Source: an uncultured Saprospirales bacterium (GTDB lineage: Bacteria > Bacteroidota > Bacteroidia > Chitinophagales > Saprospiraceae). From it: a stretch of DNA of 37,495 nt. The notes under the pieces were generated by a model, which did no database searches, was not told where the DNA came from, and saw only the letters and a program-made list of their open reading frames with translations. Shown one piece after another: positions 16,487-25,429 of the stretch; position 1 is the stretch's first letter, and every line of letters begins with the position of its first letter. Where the stretch lies: assembly GCA_937864265.1 (NCBI GenBank), contig CALMIR010000109.1, positions 1 through 37,495 on the forward strand, written 5' to 3'. The position numbers and the translations under genes were made by a program.

Positions 16487-16517
16487 TTTGATCTCGCTAA
16501 AGAACCAGCTATTTTTG
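16487..16517 (+). promoter_or_regulatory. Promoter of the phosphatase operon
   Basis: TTTG at 16487-16490, 19 bases, then TATTTTTG at 16510-16517: an exact Bacteroidota promoter. Transcription would begin near 16523, leaving a leader of only about 17 bases before the ATG at 16540. Confidence -1.
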
Positions 16518-16539
16518 TATCTTTCGCCAAATTTTTTCA

Positions 16540-17793
16540 ATGGCTGGTTTTTCCGAAATAAAAAAAGAACTCTCCAGTATAGAAACGCTGGAAAGAGAAC
16601 TGCACCTGAAGCAACTTCAGGTGAATCGGCTATTGAATATTACCCAGGCTATCAACAATAATGTTTCTGCCGATGGCCTGTTTAGTATGTACACCTCTTT
16701 TCTGGGCTGGGAAATCGGCGTTAAAAAAATGGTGCTGTATATCCGGCAGGAAAACCATTGGAAATGCCCGGCCTCTATCGGCATCCCCGATGATTTATTG
16801 AAAATGGACATCAGCGACCATTTCCTGAAATATACCCGGCTAAATAATGTAGAAGAAAGTGAACATCCACTGATCAGTTTGTTCGATATCGTTATCCCGG
16901 TTTCGCATAAAAGTTCGCCAATCGCCTACGTATTCATCGGCGGTTTTGGAGAAGAGGAGGACATGTACAATAAAGTGCAGTTCATCACTACCATCACCAA
17001 CATCATAGCGGTGGCCATCGAAAACAAACGCTTGTTCAAACGACAGTTGGAGCAAGAAAGAATGCGGCGGGAAATGGAGCTGGCGGCTGAAATGCAACGC
17101 CTGCTCATACCCAAGCAATTGCCCAACAAATCTTGTTATGAGTTGGATAGTATTTATAAGCCACATTACGCTGTAGGAGGCGACTATTTCGACTTCATCG
17201 AATTTGAGGATGGCAAGCTGGTTTTTTGCGTGGGTGATATATCTGGCAAGGGGGTAGCCGCAGCATTGCTGATGGCCAATTTCCAGGCCAACTTCCATAC
17301 CTTGATCAATAGAAGAACCAATCTGGATGAATTCATCCGATCTTTGAACAGTTCTGTCCATTTAATTACCCAGGGGGAGCGATTCATCACTTTCTTTATA
17401 GCCGAATACGACCCGCTGCAACAACGATTGACTTATGTCAACGCAGGTCATAACCCTCCGGTGTTGGTGTGCAATAAAAAAAGGATATTGCTGAACAAGG
17501 GCTGTACGATCTTGGGTTCGTTCACCCACTTGCCCAAGCTGGAGGTTGCCCAATTGCAGATTGATGCCGATGCCATCGTTCTGGCCTTTACGGATGGGCT
17601 GACGGATTTGCAAAACGAGCGGGGCGATTTTTTAAACGAAGAAATGTTATACGAATTTGTCGAAACGAATCATCAGTTGTCAGCCTGCCAGTTCAATAGC
17701 TTATTGATGGAAAGACTGGAAATATTCAAAGGTCAGCAAAACTATCCAGATGATTTCACCGTTTTGACCTGCAAATTGTTTAATGGAAAATGA
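16540..17793 (+). CDS. GAF-PP2C (SpoIIE/RsbU-type) protein phosphatase
   Basis: 417 residues. A short N-terminal coiled coil (5-40) precedes a GAF-like sensory region (about 42-165). A second helix (165-190, 'QEQERMRREMELAAEMQRLL'-like) leads to a PP2C/SpoIIE catalytic domain at about 200-412. Metal-binding motifs are present: 'GGDYFDF' (213-219), 'VGDISGKG' (231-238), 'NAGHNPP' (301-307), 'TDGLTD' (351-356) and 'DDFT' (404-407). RsbU-type enzymes dephosphorylate Ser/Thr on anti-sigma antagonist (STAS) proteins in partner-switching pathways. No STAS protein or RsbW-like kinase is encoded nearby, so the substrate is not visible. It overlaps the next gene by ATGA, which implies translational coupling. 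No transmembrane segment is seen; it should be cytoplasmic. Confidence -1.
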   Translation: MAGFSEIKKELSSIETLERELHLKQLQVNRLLNITQAINNNVSADGLFSMYTSFLGWEIGVKKMVLYIRQENHWKCPASIGIPDDLLKMDISDHFLKYTRLNNVEESEHPLISLFDIVIPVSHKSSPIAYVFIGGFGEEEDMYNKVQFITTITNIIAVAIENKRLFKRQLEQERMRREMELAAEMQRLLIPKQLPNKSCYELDSIYKPHYAVGGDYFDFIEFEDGKLVFCVGDISGKGVAAALLMANFQANFHTLINRRTNLDEFIRSLNSSVHLITQGERFITFFIAEYDPLQQRLTYVNAGHNPPVLVCNKKRILLNKGCTILGSFTHLPKLEVAQLQIDADAIVLAFTDGLTDLQNERGDFLNEEMLYEFVETNHQLSACQFNSLLMERLEIFKGQQNYPDDFTVLTCKLFNGK

Positions 17794-18671
17794 AAGATAA
17801 AAACATAGCCGGTATTTTGGCCTTGTTTATGGGCGGTCTGGGTATCCATCGGTTTTACCTGGGGCAGACAGGCTTGGGCATTTTTTATTTGATTTTTTGT
17901 TGGTTTCCCGTGATGTGGGTGGTGGGATTGATTGATGCCATTGCTTTTTTTTCTATGGATCAAACCGCTTTTGACAAAAAATACAATCGCCCTTTTTTGA
18001 GCCGGGAAGAATTGCGCGATACCGATTTCAATCGCCAACGGGAGCAACGACACCAGGAACGCTGGGAAAATAGAAGGCAAAAAGAAGCCCAACGCAAAGA
18101 TCGTCGGTTTGAAGCAGAACGCTATCCAAGGAAGAACATGGAAAGAGTTGCTCCAACTCAACGAGAACAGCAACGCCCGAATCCTTATAAATCCAGTGGC
18201 ATTAAAAAGTACAAAGAATATGAATTTGAGGGAGCGATTGCCGATTTTAAATTGGCCTTGGAAATCGAACCCCGAGATATTGCCACGCACTTCAATATCG
18301 CCTGTGCCTACTCTTTGATGGAGGACGCCACGCAAGCTTTCATACACCTGGATAAAGCAGTGGATTACGGCTTCAACGATTTCCAGCGCATCAAAGAACA
18401 CGATTCGCTGGCGTTCCTGCGCATTCAACCAGAATTTGAAGCCTTTGAGGCCAATAATTTCCGATTAAAAGGTGAAGCGCCCAAAGCAGTTTCAGGTAAA
18501 AAAGCCAGCAAACAAGAGGTATCCGTCACGCAAGAAGAAGAACTACTACCCAATAGAGGAGCTGATCTATTGGAACAACTCAAGCGCCTCGGCGATTTGA
18601 AAGAAAAAGGCTTGCTAACTGAAGAAGAATTCAGCGTACAGAAGCAAAAGATATTAGCCAATAAAGGTTAA
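17790..18671 (+). CDS. TM2-TPR-SHOCT membrane protein
   Basis: 293 residues. A TM2 domain spans 1-55: two hydrophobic helices with 'GGLGIHRFYLGQTGLGI' and 'GLIDAI'. A highly charged Arg/Glu/Gln segment (70-130) follows, then a TPR-like region (about 135-205: 'YKEYEFEGAIADFKLALEIEP' type, next repeat 'IATHFNIACAYSLM'). A SHOCT motif closes the protein (about 262-290, 'LLEQLKRLGDLKEKGLLTEEEF' type). SHOCT modules usually mediate oligomerization. The gene starts inside the phosphatase stop codon (ATGA), so the two products are probably made together. A membrane-tethered scaffold for the phosphatase is a reasonable guess, not shown. Confidence -1.
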   Translation: MKDKNIAGILALFMGGLGIHRFYLGQTGLGIFYLIFCWFPVMWVVGLIDAIAFFSMDQTAFDKKYNRPFLSREELRDTDFNRQREQRHQERWENRRQKEAQRKDRRFEAERYPRKNMERVAPTQREQQRPNPYKSSGIKKYKEYEFEGAIADFKLALEIEPRDIATHFNIACAYSLMEDATQAFIHLDKAVDYGFNDFQRIKEHDSLAFLRIQPEFEAFEANNFRLKGEAPKAVSGKKASKQEVSVTQEEELLPNRGADLLEQLKRLGDLKEKGLLTEEEFSVQKQKILANKG

Positions 18672-18744
18672 TTAAGAGTTTGTTAACCAATACTTTAAAA
18701 GAAGTACATTATATTTACGCCCTTAGACGACTGATTTTAATGCA

Positions 18745-19404
18745 ATGAACGCTGAATTATTACTTTCCGACAGTATTATTCCTTTAAGAACCTCCGATAC
18801 GGGCGAGGAGGCTTTGGCTATGATGAGCGATTTCTATGTTCGTCATCTACCCATTGTCAATAATACCCAATTGTTGGGGCTGATAGCTGAAGACGATATA
18901 TTAGACAATGATCCGGAAGAAGCGGTAGGCGCTTACAGCTTATCTTTAGTGAATACCTACGTGCATGCCAAAGACCACATCTACGAAACCCTCCGCCTGC
19001 TGGCAGAATACCAACTCACGGTTGTACCTGTGGTGGACGACGAAGGCAACTACATCGGATTGATCACACTGGAAGACATCGTCCACTTTTTTGCCAAAAC
19101 AGCGTCTTTCTCCGAATCGGGTAGCATCTTGGTATTGGAAGTGAACAAACGCGATTACGCCTTGTCAGAAATCGCCCGTATTGTAGAATCGGAAAACGCT
19201 ACCATCATCAGTTCCTTCATCACATCTACCCCAGAGTATGCCATACTGGATGTGACCATCAAAATCAACCGACAAAACATCAGCAATATCATTGCTTCCT
19301 TCTTGCGCTATGACTACACCATCAAAGCATCTTTTAACGAACAGGAATACATCGATTCCTTAAAAGATCGTTATGATTCTTTGATGGCCTATCTCAATGT
19401 TTAG
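18745..19404 (+). CDS. CBS-domain protein
   Basis: 219 residues with no signal peptide. CBS domain 1 is at about 8-60 ('MMSDFYVRHLPIVNNTQLLGLIAEDDIL') and CBS domain 2 at about 72-128 ('LTVVPVVDDEGNYIGLITLEDIV'). A C-terminal ACT-like segment follows ('SILVLEVNKRDYALSEIARIVE'). CBS pairs bind adenine nucleotides and act as energy sensors. In Bacteroidota a CBS protein of this shape is often encoded just upstream of NAD kinase. Here the BamA-like gene lies between them, which is a modest rearrangement. No partner enzyme domain is fused, so its target is unknown. Confidence -1.
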   Translation: MNAELLLSDSIIPLRTSDTGEEALAMMSDFYVRHLPIVNNTQLLGLIAEDDILDNDPEEAVGAYSLSLVNTYVHAKDHIYETLRLLAEYQLTVVPVVDDEGNYIGLITLEDIVHFFAKTASFSESGSILVLEVNKRDYALSEIARIVESENATIISSFITSTPEYAILDVTIKINRQNISNIIASFLRYDYTIKASFNEQEYIDSLKDRYDSLMAYLNV

Positions 19405-19512
19405 GTTAAGACGCCCCTTTTATCAGAAACGGTTTTTCTATATAGAAATAAGGTACTAAATTGCTGCTTTACCCTTTATGGGTGAATTGCGTTACCATTT
19501 ATAGTGTTTTGT

Positions 19513-20916
19513 ATGCGTTATTGGCTACACGTATTTTGTTTGATCATTTTCCCATTTTGCCACCTACTAGGGCAAATGGGGCTGGTTTATGTGGATAGTA
19601 TAAGTGTAGAAGGCAATAAAAAAACAAAAACGGAAATCATTCTTCGCGAGATACGGCTAGGTGTGGGGGATAGCCTAACCGTGGACAACCTGCCTGATGA
19701 GTTGGAAAGCAATGAAAAACTGATCATGAACACGGGTCTTTTCTCTAGCGCCAATATTGTTTTCAAAAATTGGCAGGCGGAATCGGGTAAAATTCACCTC
19801 CACATCATCGTTCAAGAAGCCTGGTATATTTATCCTATCCCTGTTTTTGAACTGGCCGATCGCAACTTTAACGTCTGGTGGGTAGAACAAAACCGCTCCC
19901 TGCAACGCATCAATTTTGGAATAGATTTTGCGCATCTCAACATCAGCGGCCAAATGGATCGCCTTAAAGTAGAAGCCAAATTTGGCTATACTCGAAAATA
20001 CGAACTGGCGTACAGCCTGCCCTACATCAATCGGGCTAAAACGATGGGCTTATCGGCAGAGGTCTCCTTTTCTCGCAATCGGGAGGTCAATTATGCCACA
20101 GTGGGTAACAAACAAGAGTTCTTCAAACTCGATGATCAATTCATTTATCAGCGATTTTTTTCCGGCTTAGATATTTCTTACCGACCGCGCATCAAAAACT
20201 TCCACAACTTTTATGTGGGTTTTCACCAAAATAAGATTGACGAAATCATTGCCCAAGAACTGAACCCTGAGTTCTTTTTGGATGGCCGAGATTTGCAGCG
20301 CTATGTCAATATCGGGTATCGCTTTATTTATGATAACCGCGATGTACGACCTTACCCCTGGAAAGGCGACTTTTTTTATTTCTTAGCGGAAAAAGACGGC
20401 GTAGGTCTTTTTAATGACCGCAACGCCCTTACCTTTTGGACGGGGATTAGTCATTATCAGCCTATGGGCAAAAAGTGGAGTCTGGCTTCCGGCCTGAGGT
20501 TGAAATACTCCGCCATTCGCCAACAACAACCTTATAACGATAACCGCGCCTTGGGATTTGGAGACCATACCCTCCACGGATATGAATATTATATTGTAGA
20601 TGGATTGGATTTAGGCTTACTAAAGACCTCTTTGCACTACTCCATCTGGGAAGGCAACCTCAATTTTGGCCGAATTGTACCCATACAGGCCTTTCGCCAA
20701 ATGCCCCTGCGACTTTTCTTGTCCTTAAACAATGATGTGGGCTTTGCCAACAGCCCTTTTAATGCGTTGGAAAACCCACTCAATAACAGGCTCATGTGGG
20801 GCGGTGGCCTTGGATTAGATATTGTTATTTATTACGATAAAGTGCTGCAAATAGAGTACAGTTTCAACGATTTGCTGGAAAATGGGCTATTTTTGCACTT
20901 TAGTTTTAATATTTAA
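19513..20916 (+). CDS. BamA/TamA-like outer-membrane protein, single POTRA
   Basis: 467 residues from ATG 19513, chosen because it opens a signal peptide (MRYWLHVFCLIIFPFCHLLGQ); an upstream GTG at 19504 is rejected. One POTRA domain is visible at about 25-100 ('VDSISVEGNKKTKTEIILREI', 'NTGLFSSANIVF'), then an Omp85-type 16-strand barrel with 'GYRFIYDNRDVRPYPWKGDFF' and 'LHGYEYYIVDG', the region equivalent to the conserved VRGF/Y motif. The C-terminal residue is aromatic-rich ('LFLHFSFNI'). True BamA has five POTRA domains, so this is a smaller paralogue, perhaps inserting or exporting selected proteins or lipids. It sits 26 bp before NAD kinase and is probably in the same operon. Confidence -1.
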   Translation: MRYWLHVFCLIIFPFCHLLGQMGLVYVDSISVEGNKKTKTEIILREIRLGVGDSLTVDNLPDELESNEKLIMNTGLFSSANIVFKNWQAESGKIHLHIIVQEAWYIYPIPVFELADRNFNVWWVEQNRSLQRINFGIDFAHLNISGQMDRLKVEAKFGYTRKYELAYSLPYINRAKTMGLSAEVSFSRNREVNYATVGNKQEFFKLDDQFIYQRFFSGLDISYRPRIKNFHNFYVGFHQNKIDEIIAQELNPEFFLDGRDLQRYVNIGYRFIYDNRDVRPYPWKGDFFYFLAEKDGVGLFNDRNALTFWTGISHYQPMGKKWSLASGLRLKYSAIRQQQPYNDNRALGFGDHTLHGYEYYIVDGLDLGLLKTSLHYSIWEGNLNFGRIVPIQAFRQMPLRLFLSLNNDVGFANSPFNALENPLNNRLMWGGGLGLDIVIYYDKVLQIEYSFNDLLENGLFLHFSFNI

Positions 20917-20942
20917 GCTCATTGACCATATCTGAATCATCT

Positions 20943-21827
20943 ATGCAAGTCGTTGTTTACAGCAAAATATTAAAAGAAGAGGATATTCCTTTTGTGCAGG
21001 CTTTATTTGATGGGTTGCAGGAAGAAAACATTCAAGCGCATGTTTTTCGACCCTATTTGGAGCAGATAAAAGACCATATACATTTTCGGGCAGAAGTGGG
21101 TTGTTTTGAGGGTTACATGGATATAAAAAAGCAGAAGTACGATTTTTTTGTAACCATGGGAGGCGATGGAACCATCCTGGCCGCCCTGGCACATGTACGT
21201 GATGCCCAAGTACCCATTCTCGGAATCAATTTAGGGCGCTTGGGTTTTTTGGCCAGTATTGAAAAAAAACGCATTCGCGAAGCCTTGAATTTGGTCAAAA
21301 GGGGCATGTACGAAATTGAAGAGCGGGGAATGTTGTACCTCGAATCCAATATACCCATCTTTGGTGAATTGCGCTTTGCGCTCAATGATTGCACCCTGCT
21401 CAAGCGCGATACCTCTTCCATGATTACCATCCACACGTATATCAATGGTTCGTACCTGAATTCCTATTGGGCAGATGGTATTATAGTCGCTACGCCTACG
21501 GGGTCAACCGGCTATTCCCTCAGTTGCGGTGGGCCTGTTGTTTTTCCAGATTCCGGCAATTTTGTTATCACCCCAGTGGCCCCCCATAATTTGAATGTCA
21601 GGCCTATCGTGATTTCTGATGATTCCGTTATTTCCTTCCAAATCGAAGGGCGGGCTGAAAACTTCTTGTGCACCCTGGATTCCCGGTTTGAGCCTATTAC
21701 ATCAGAACATCAACTGGCTGTGCGAAAAAACGACTTCAATATGAAGCTGGTGCAACTGCAAGGAATCGGTTTTATGGAAACGCTGCGCAGCAAGCTGACC
21801 TGGGGCATCGATTCGCGCAACCACTGA
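20943..21827 (+). CDS. nadK: NAD kinase
   Basis: 294 residues from ATG 20943; an in-frame TTG at 20922 is discarded because the family begins at MQVVVYSK. Phosphorylates NAD+ to NADP+ with ATP in the cytoplasm. Diagnostic motifs: 'GGDGTILAAL' at about 73-82, 'GINLGRLGFLA' shortly after, the 'DGIIVATPTGSTGYSLSCGGP' block for NAD binding, and 'ITPVAPHNLNVRPIV'. Length fits the bacterial family. The gene starts 26 bp after the BamA-like gene and 116 bp before the NIF3-like gene. Confidence -1.
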   Translation: MQVVVYSKILKEEDIPFVQALFDGLQEENIQAHVFRPYLEQIKDHIHFRAEVGCFEGYMDIKKQKYDFFVTMGGDGTILAALAHVRDAQVPILGINLGRLGFLASIEKKRIREALNLVKRGMYEIEERGMLYLESNIPIFGELRFALNDCTLLKRDTSSMITIHTYINGSYLNSYWADGIIVATPTGSTGYSLSCGGPVVFPDSGNFVITPVAPHNLNVRPIVISDDSVISFQIEGRAENFLCTLDSRFEPITSEHQLAVRKNDFNMKLVQLQGIGFMETLRSKLTWGIDSRNH

Positions 21828-21943
21828 ACAATAGTCGGCACTAATTCGCACCCCCATTGGGTACTCCAAGCCGGGTTTTAGCCGGCAATCAAGCCTTTAA
21901 AGCCATGCAAGGAACTGAAAACCAATCATTCAACATCAAAAAT

Positions 21944-22987
21944 ATGCAGATAAAAGACGTCATAACCTATCTGGAAAACATCGCCCCACCGGTATATCAA
22001 GAAGCTTACGACAACACCGGGCTGATTGTCGGCGATCCTCATTCAGCGCTGACAGGTGTGATGATTTGCCTGGACTCCACAGAAGCAGTAATAGAAGAAG
22101 CCCTAGTCAAAAACTGCAACCTGATCATCGCCCATCATCCCATTGTATTCAGTGGCCTGAAGAAGCTTACTGGGCGGCATTATGTGGAACGGGTCGTCAT
22201 CCAAGCGATTCGACACAACCTGGCCATTTATGCCATACACACCAACTTGGACAACGTTTACCAGCAAGGGGTAAATGGGAAAATGGCTGAGAAATTGGGG
22301 CTGGTCAACACCCGCATACTCCATCCGAAAGCTGGAATCATTAAAAAGCTAGCGGCTTATGTACAGCCGGAGCAAAGTGAAGCGCTGCGGCAAGCCCTCT
22401 TCGAAGCAGGGGCAAACCTGCCCAATGACCCGGACAAGCGCAGTTTTGCCTCTCTGGGCGTAGCAACAATCCCTGGACAAAGCGGCGCTCAAATGAAAAT
22501 AGAAGTTTTATTCTCACAAGCCCAAGAACGAACCATCCAGCAAACTTTAGAAGCATTTGGGTGTATTTATGAATGGCACGATTTGAAAAACACGCACCCA
22601 AGGATAGGGGCGGGTTTGGTCGGAGAGTTACCCAAGGCTATGGAAGAAACAACTTTTTTAAAACTGCTGAAAAAAAACTTCGCCGTAGGCTGCTTAAAAC
22701 ATACACGGCTTTTAGGCAAGCCCATCCAAAAAGTAGCCCTTTGTGGCGGCGCAGGCGGTTTTTTATTGAAACAGGCCAAACAAGCCCAAGCGGATATTTT
22801 CATTACATCTGATTACAAATACCACGATTTTTTTGAAGCAGATGGCCAAATTGTGATCGCTGACATCGGACATTTTGAAAGCGAACAGTTCACAATTGGG
22901 CTTTTATATGAAATTATTTCACAAAAATTTACTAATTTTGCGGCCTATTGCACGGAAGTAAATACCAATCCCGTTCAATATATATAA
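21944..22987 (+). CDS. NIF3-like dinuclear metal protein (DUF34)
   Basis: 347 residues from ATG 21944; the 29 residues upstream of it in the open frame do not resemble the family and are excluded. Metal ligands of the Nif3/YbgI fold are present: 'IIAHHPIVF' (His64, His65), 'IHTNLDNV' (Asp103) and 'DIGHFESEQF' (His310, Glu314). The insert domain seen in long Nif3 members ('KLAAYVQPEQSEALRQALFEAGA', about 130-230) is also there. The proteins form hexameric toroids with two metals per subunit; GTP cyclohydrolase and metal-chaperone roles have been proposed but are not settled. It is followed after 24 bp by the zinc-ribbon gene, a conserved pair in many bacteria. Confidence -1.
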   Translation: MQIKDVITYLENIAPPVYQEAYDNTGLIVGDPHSALTGVMICLDSTEAVIEEALVKNCNLIIAHHPIVFSGLKKLTGRHYVERVVIQAIRHNLAIYAIHTNLDNVYQQGVNGKMAEKLGLVNTRILHPKAGIIKKLAAYVQPEQSEALRQALFEAGANLPNDPDKRSFASLGVATIPGQSGAQMKIEVLFSQAQERTIQQTLEAFGCIYEWHDLKNTHPRIGAGLVGELPKAMEETTFLKLLKKNFAVGCLKHTRLLGKPIQKVALCGGAGGFLLKQAKQAQADIFITSDYKYHDFFEADGQIVIADIGHFESEQFTIGLLYEIISQKFTNFAAYCTEVNTNPVQYI

Positions 22988-23011
22988 CCATCTGATTTTC
23001 AAATATAAACT

Positions 23012-23758
23012 ATGGCAGTAGAACTGACAGTAGCTGAAAAGCTCAGAAAAATGTACGAGCTTCAGTCCATTGACTCCCAAATCGATGAAATTCAAATTTT
23101 GAAAGGGGAACTTCCCATGGAAGTGCGTGATCTGGAGGATGAACTGGCGGGCATGGAAACCCGTATCAATCGCTTGCAGCAGCAAGTCAAAGACTTCGAA
23201 ACGGAAATAAAAGAGCATACGGCTAATATTGCCAATGCTCAAAATCTGATTACTCGTTACAACGCCCAATTGGACAATGTAAAAAACAATCGCGAATACG
23301 AGGCGCTGACCAAAGAATTGGAAATGCAGAACCTCGAAATACAGCTTTCCGAAAAGAAGATCAAGAATGCCCAAAAGGAAATTTTAAATAAGCAGGAAAC
23401 CCTGAACGCGACCCTCGAACGCAGCAATGCCAAGAAAAAAGAGTTGGAGACCAAAAAGGTAGAACTGGATCAGATCATCCAGAAAACCGAAAAGGACGAA
23501 GACAAGTTGCGCAAGGAATCGGAAAAGGCACGCTCTGGCATTGAAGATCGCCTGATTAAAGCGTATGATCGCGTGCGCACTTCCTACCGCAATGGCTTGG
23601 CGGTTGTAACCGTGAGCAGAAATGCCTGCGGCGGTTGTTTCAACATGATTCCGCCTCAAACGCAGTTGGAAATTGCCATGCGCAAAAAAATTATCGCCTG
23701 TGAGCACTGCGGACGTATTTTGGTGGACGATTTGATTATGGTCGAGGAAACAGTATAA
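23012..23758 (+). CDS. Coiled-coil protein with C4 zinc ribbon (COG1579)
   Basis: 248 residues. A long antiparallel coiled coil (about 10-190, rich in Glu/Lys/Gln with heptad spacing) ends in a C4 zinc ribbon: 'CGGC' at 206-209 and 'CEHC' at 230-233. Members include chlamydial CdsZ; outside that group the role is unclear, possibly in RNA or nucleic-acid handling. It is the usual neighbour of the Nif3-like gene, probably in the same operon (24-bp gap). A strong terminator follows 22 bp after its stop, closing this transcription unit. Confidence -1.
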   Translation: MAVELTVAEKLRKMYELQSIDSQIDEIQILKGELPMEVRDLEDELAGMETRINRLQQQVKDFETEIKEHTANIANAQNLITRYNAQLDNVKNNREYEALTKELEMQNLEIQLSEKKIKNAQKEILNKQETLNATLERSNAKKKELETKKVELDQIIQKTEKDEDKLRKESEKARSGIEDRLIKAYDRVRTSYRNGLAVVTVSRNACGGCFNMIPPQTQLEIAMRKKIIACEHCGRILVDDLIMVEETV

Positions 23759-23780
23759 CCTGCTGTTGACCTTCCAATAA

Positions 23781-23824
23781 AATGCCCTGTTGACCAACCA
23801 CCCTAAGCTTGCCAACAGGGCATT
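23781..23824 (+). terminator. Intrinsic terminator after the zinc-ribbon gene
   Basis: A 12-bp perfect stem, AATGCCCTGTTG (23781-23792) with CAACAGGGCATT (23813-23824), a 20-base loop, and CTTGTTTTT downstream. It ends the operon that includes nadK, the NIF3-like gene and the zinc-ribbon gene. It lies only 29 bases before the next start codon. Confidence -1.
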
Positions 23825-23853
23825 CTTGTTTTTCCCCTTCAAAACCACATGCT

Positions 23854-25344
23854 ATGCTTCGTTTTTTACTGCCTGCTGCTTTTCTGTGGATGCCCCTCCT
23901 CGTCACCCGCTTGGATGCGGGCAATTACTACTTTGAGTTCACCGCCAACGCCCGGCAAGCCTACGATAAGGTCACCAGCCTCCGCTTTGGCGAAGCGTAT
24001 CCGCTACTGGCCAAAATGAAACTGGAAGACCCCGATAACCTCATCGTTTACCACATCGAAAATTACATCGACTTTTTCCAGATTTACTTGCAAGAAAACG
24101 AGGCTGATTACGACAAGCTCAAAAAAAATAGGGATGATCGCTTGGAAAAAATACAACGAGGTAATACTGATTCGCCCTATTACCTTTATGTGCAAGCCGA
24201 TATCCGCCTCCAATGGGCGCTGGCTCGCCTGCGTTTCGACGATTATATTGGCGCTTTCACGGAAGTGAGCAAGGCTCATAAATTGCTCCAGCAAAACAGC
24301 GAACTTTTTCCCAAATTCATGCCCAATAAAAAAGATTTAGGGGTGCTGCACGCCATGGTGGGTACCATTCCCGATGAATACAAATGGGGCGTGAAATTAC
24401 TCGGGGGACTGGAGGGCACCATTGCTCAGGGTAGAAAAGAAGTGGAAGAAGTACTGAAATATGCGGAAAAGAATGACTTCATTTTTGAAAAAGAGACCAT
24501 CGTCCTGTATGCTTTTCTACTGCTCCACTTGGAAAATAAGGAAGAAGATGCCTGGCAAACAGTCAATACCGACAAGCTAAAGCCAAAAGAAAACCCCATG
24601 CACTGTTTTGTAATGGCCAATATTGCTCAGCGAACCGGACACAACGAGCGGGCCATCCAATTGCTCGAAAGCAGACCCAAAGGCAAACTGTATTACGATT
24701 TTCCCTACCTCGATTACATGCTGGGATTGTCGAAACTTCGGCGATTGGATCAGGATGCAGGAGCCCATTTTACCAGTTATTTATCCCGCTACAAAGGCCG
24801 CCATTTTGTCAAAGAGGCTTACCAAAAACTGGCCTGGCAAGAACTCCTCAATGGCAATAAAGCAGGCTATACCAAGTACATGAAAGATTGCCTGCTCTAC
24901 GGCTATGCTGTATCAGGTGGCGATAAGAACGCAGAAGACGAGGCCAAATCAGGGCAGACCCCCGATTTGAGTCTGCTAAAATCAAGGTTGCTTTTTGATG
25001 GCGGCTATTACGAAAAAGGATTGGAAACACTGCGTAACAGAAGCCCGGAGAGTTTTGCCTCTGACAAAGAAAAAGTGGAATACCACTACCGAATGGGGCG
25101 ATTGCTTCACGGCAATAAACAATACAGCGATGCCATCAATAGCTACCAAAAAACCCTTGACTTGGGCAGCGATAAAGCCTGGTTTTTTGCCTGCAACGCC
25201 GCCTTGCAAATGGGGCTGATTTACGAAAAACAGGCCAACAAAACCAAGGCCAAAACCTACTTTGAGAAATGCCTCAGCCTCAAGCCCGACGAATACAAAA
25301 CCAGCTTGCACCAAAAGGCCAAGGCGGGCTTGGCACGCTTGTAA
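23854..25344 (+). CDS. Exported TPR-repeat protein
   Basis: 496 residues from ATG 23854; the open frame extends 15 codons upstream but into the terminator hairpin, so that part is excluded. A signal peptide (MLRFLLPAAFLWMPLLVTRLDAG) is clear. The rest is helical with TPR-like periodicity; the best units lie near the C-terminus ('YHYRMGRLLHGNKQYSDAINSYQKTLDLG' region, then 'MGLIYEKQANKTKAKTYFEKCLSLKPDEY'). Such proteins act as scaffolds in the periplasm. No promoter of the standard form is seen between the terminator and the start. The partner is unknown. Confidence -1.
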   Translation: MLRFLLPAAFLWMPLLVTRLDAGNYYFEFTANARQAYDKVTSLRFGEAYPLLAKMKLEDPDNLIVYHIENYIDFFQIYLQENEADYDKLKKNRDDRLEKIQRGNTDSPYYLYVQADIRLQWALARLRFDDYIGAFTEVSKAHKLLQQNSELFPKFMPNKKDLGVLHAMVGTIPDEYKWGVKLLGGLEGTIAQGRKEVEEVLKYAEKNDFIFEKETIVLYAFLLLHLENKEEDAWQTVNTDKLKPKENPMHCFVMANIAQRTGHNERAIQLLESRPKGKLYYDFPYLDYMLGLSKLRRLDQDAGAHFTSYLSRYKGRHFVKEAYQKLAWQELLNGNKAGYTKYMKDCLLYGYAVSGGDKNAEDEAKSGQTPDLSLLKSRLLFDGGYYEKGLETLRNRSPESFASDKEKVEYHYRMGRLLHGNKQYSDAINSYQKTLDLGSDKAWFFACNAALQMGLIYEKQANKTKAKTYFEKCLSLKPDEYKTSLHQKAKAGLARL

Positions 25345-25380
25345 GTGCGGTCTTTAGGACACTGGCCGGCGGGGATATTT

Positions 25381-25411
25381 TTTGAACTGATTGTTTTTTT
25401 CCTTAACTTTG
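25381..25411 (+). promoter_or_regulatory. Promoter of the antitoxin-like gene
   Basis: TTTG at 25381-25384, a 19-base spacer, then TAACTTTG at 25404-25411: a full match to the Bacteroidota consensus. The transcript would carry a leader of about 105 bases before the ATG at 25522. Confidence -1.
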
Positions 25412-25429
25412 GGAATGTTTAGATCAATG

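Noticed and set aside
17742-18428. 228-codon minus-strand frame over the TM2 gene
   Set aside because: It is antisense to the clear TM2 and TPR domains and spans the ATGA gene junction; no family resemblance.
23257-23848. Long minus-strand frames antisense to the zinc-ribbon gene
   Set aside because: They mirror the codon bias of the plus-strand coiled-coil gene, encode no recognisable domain, and one crosses the terminator.
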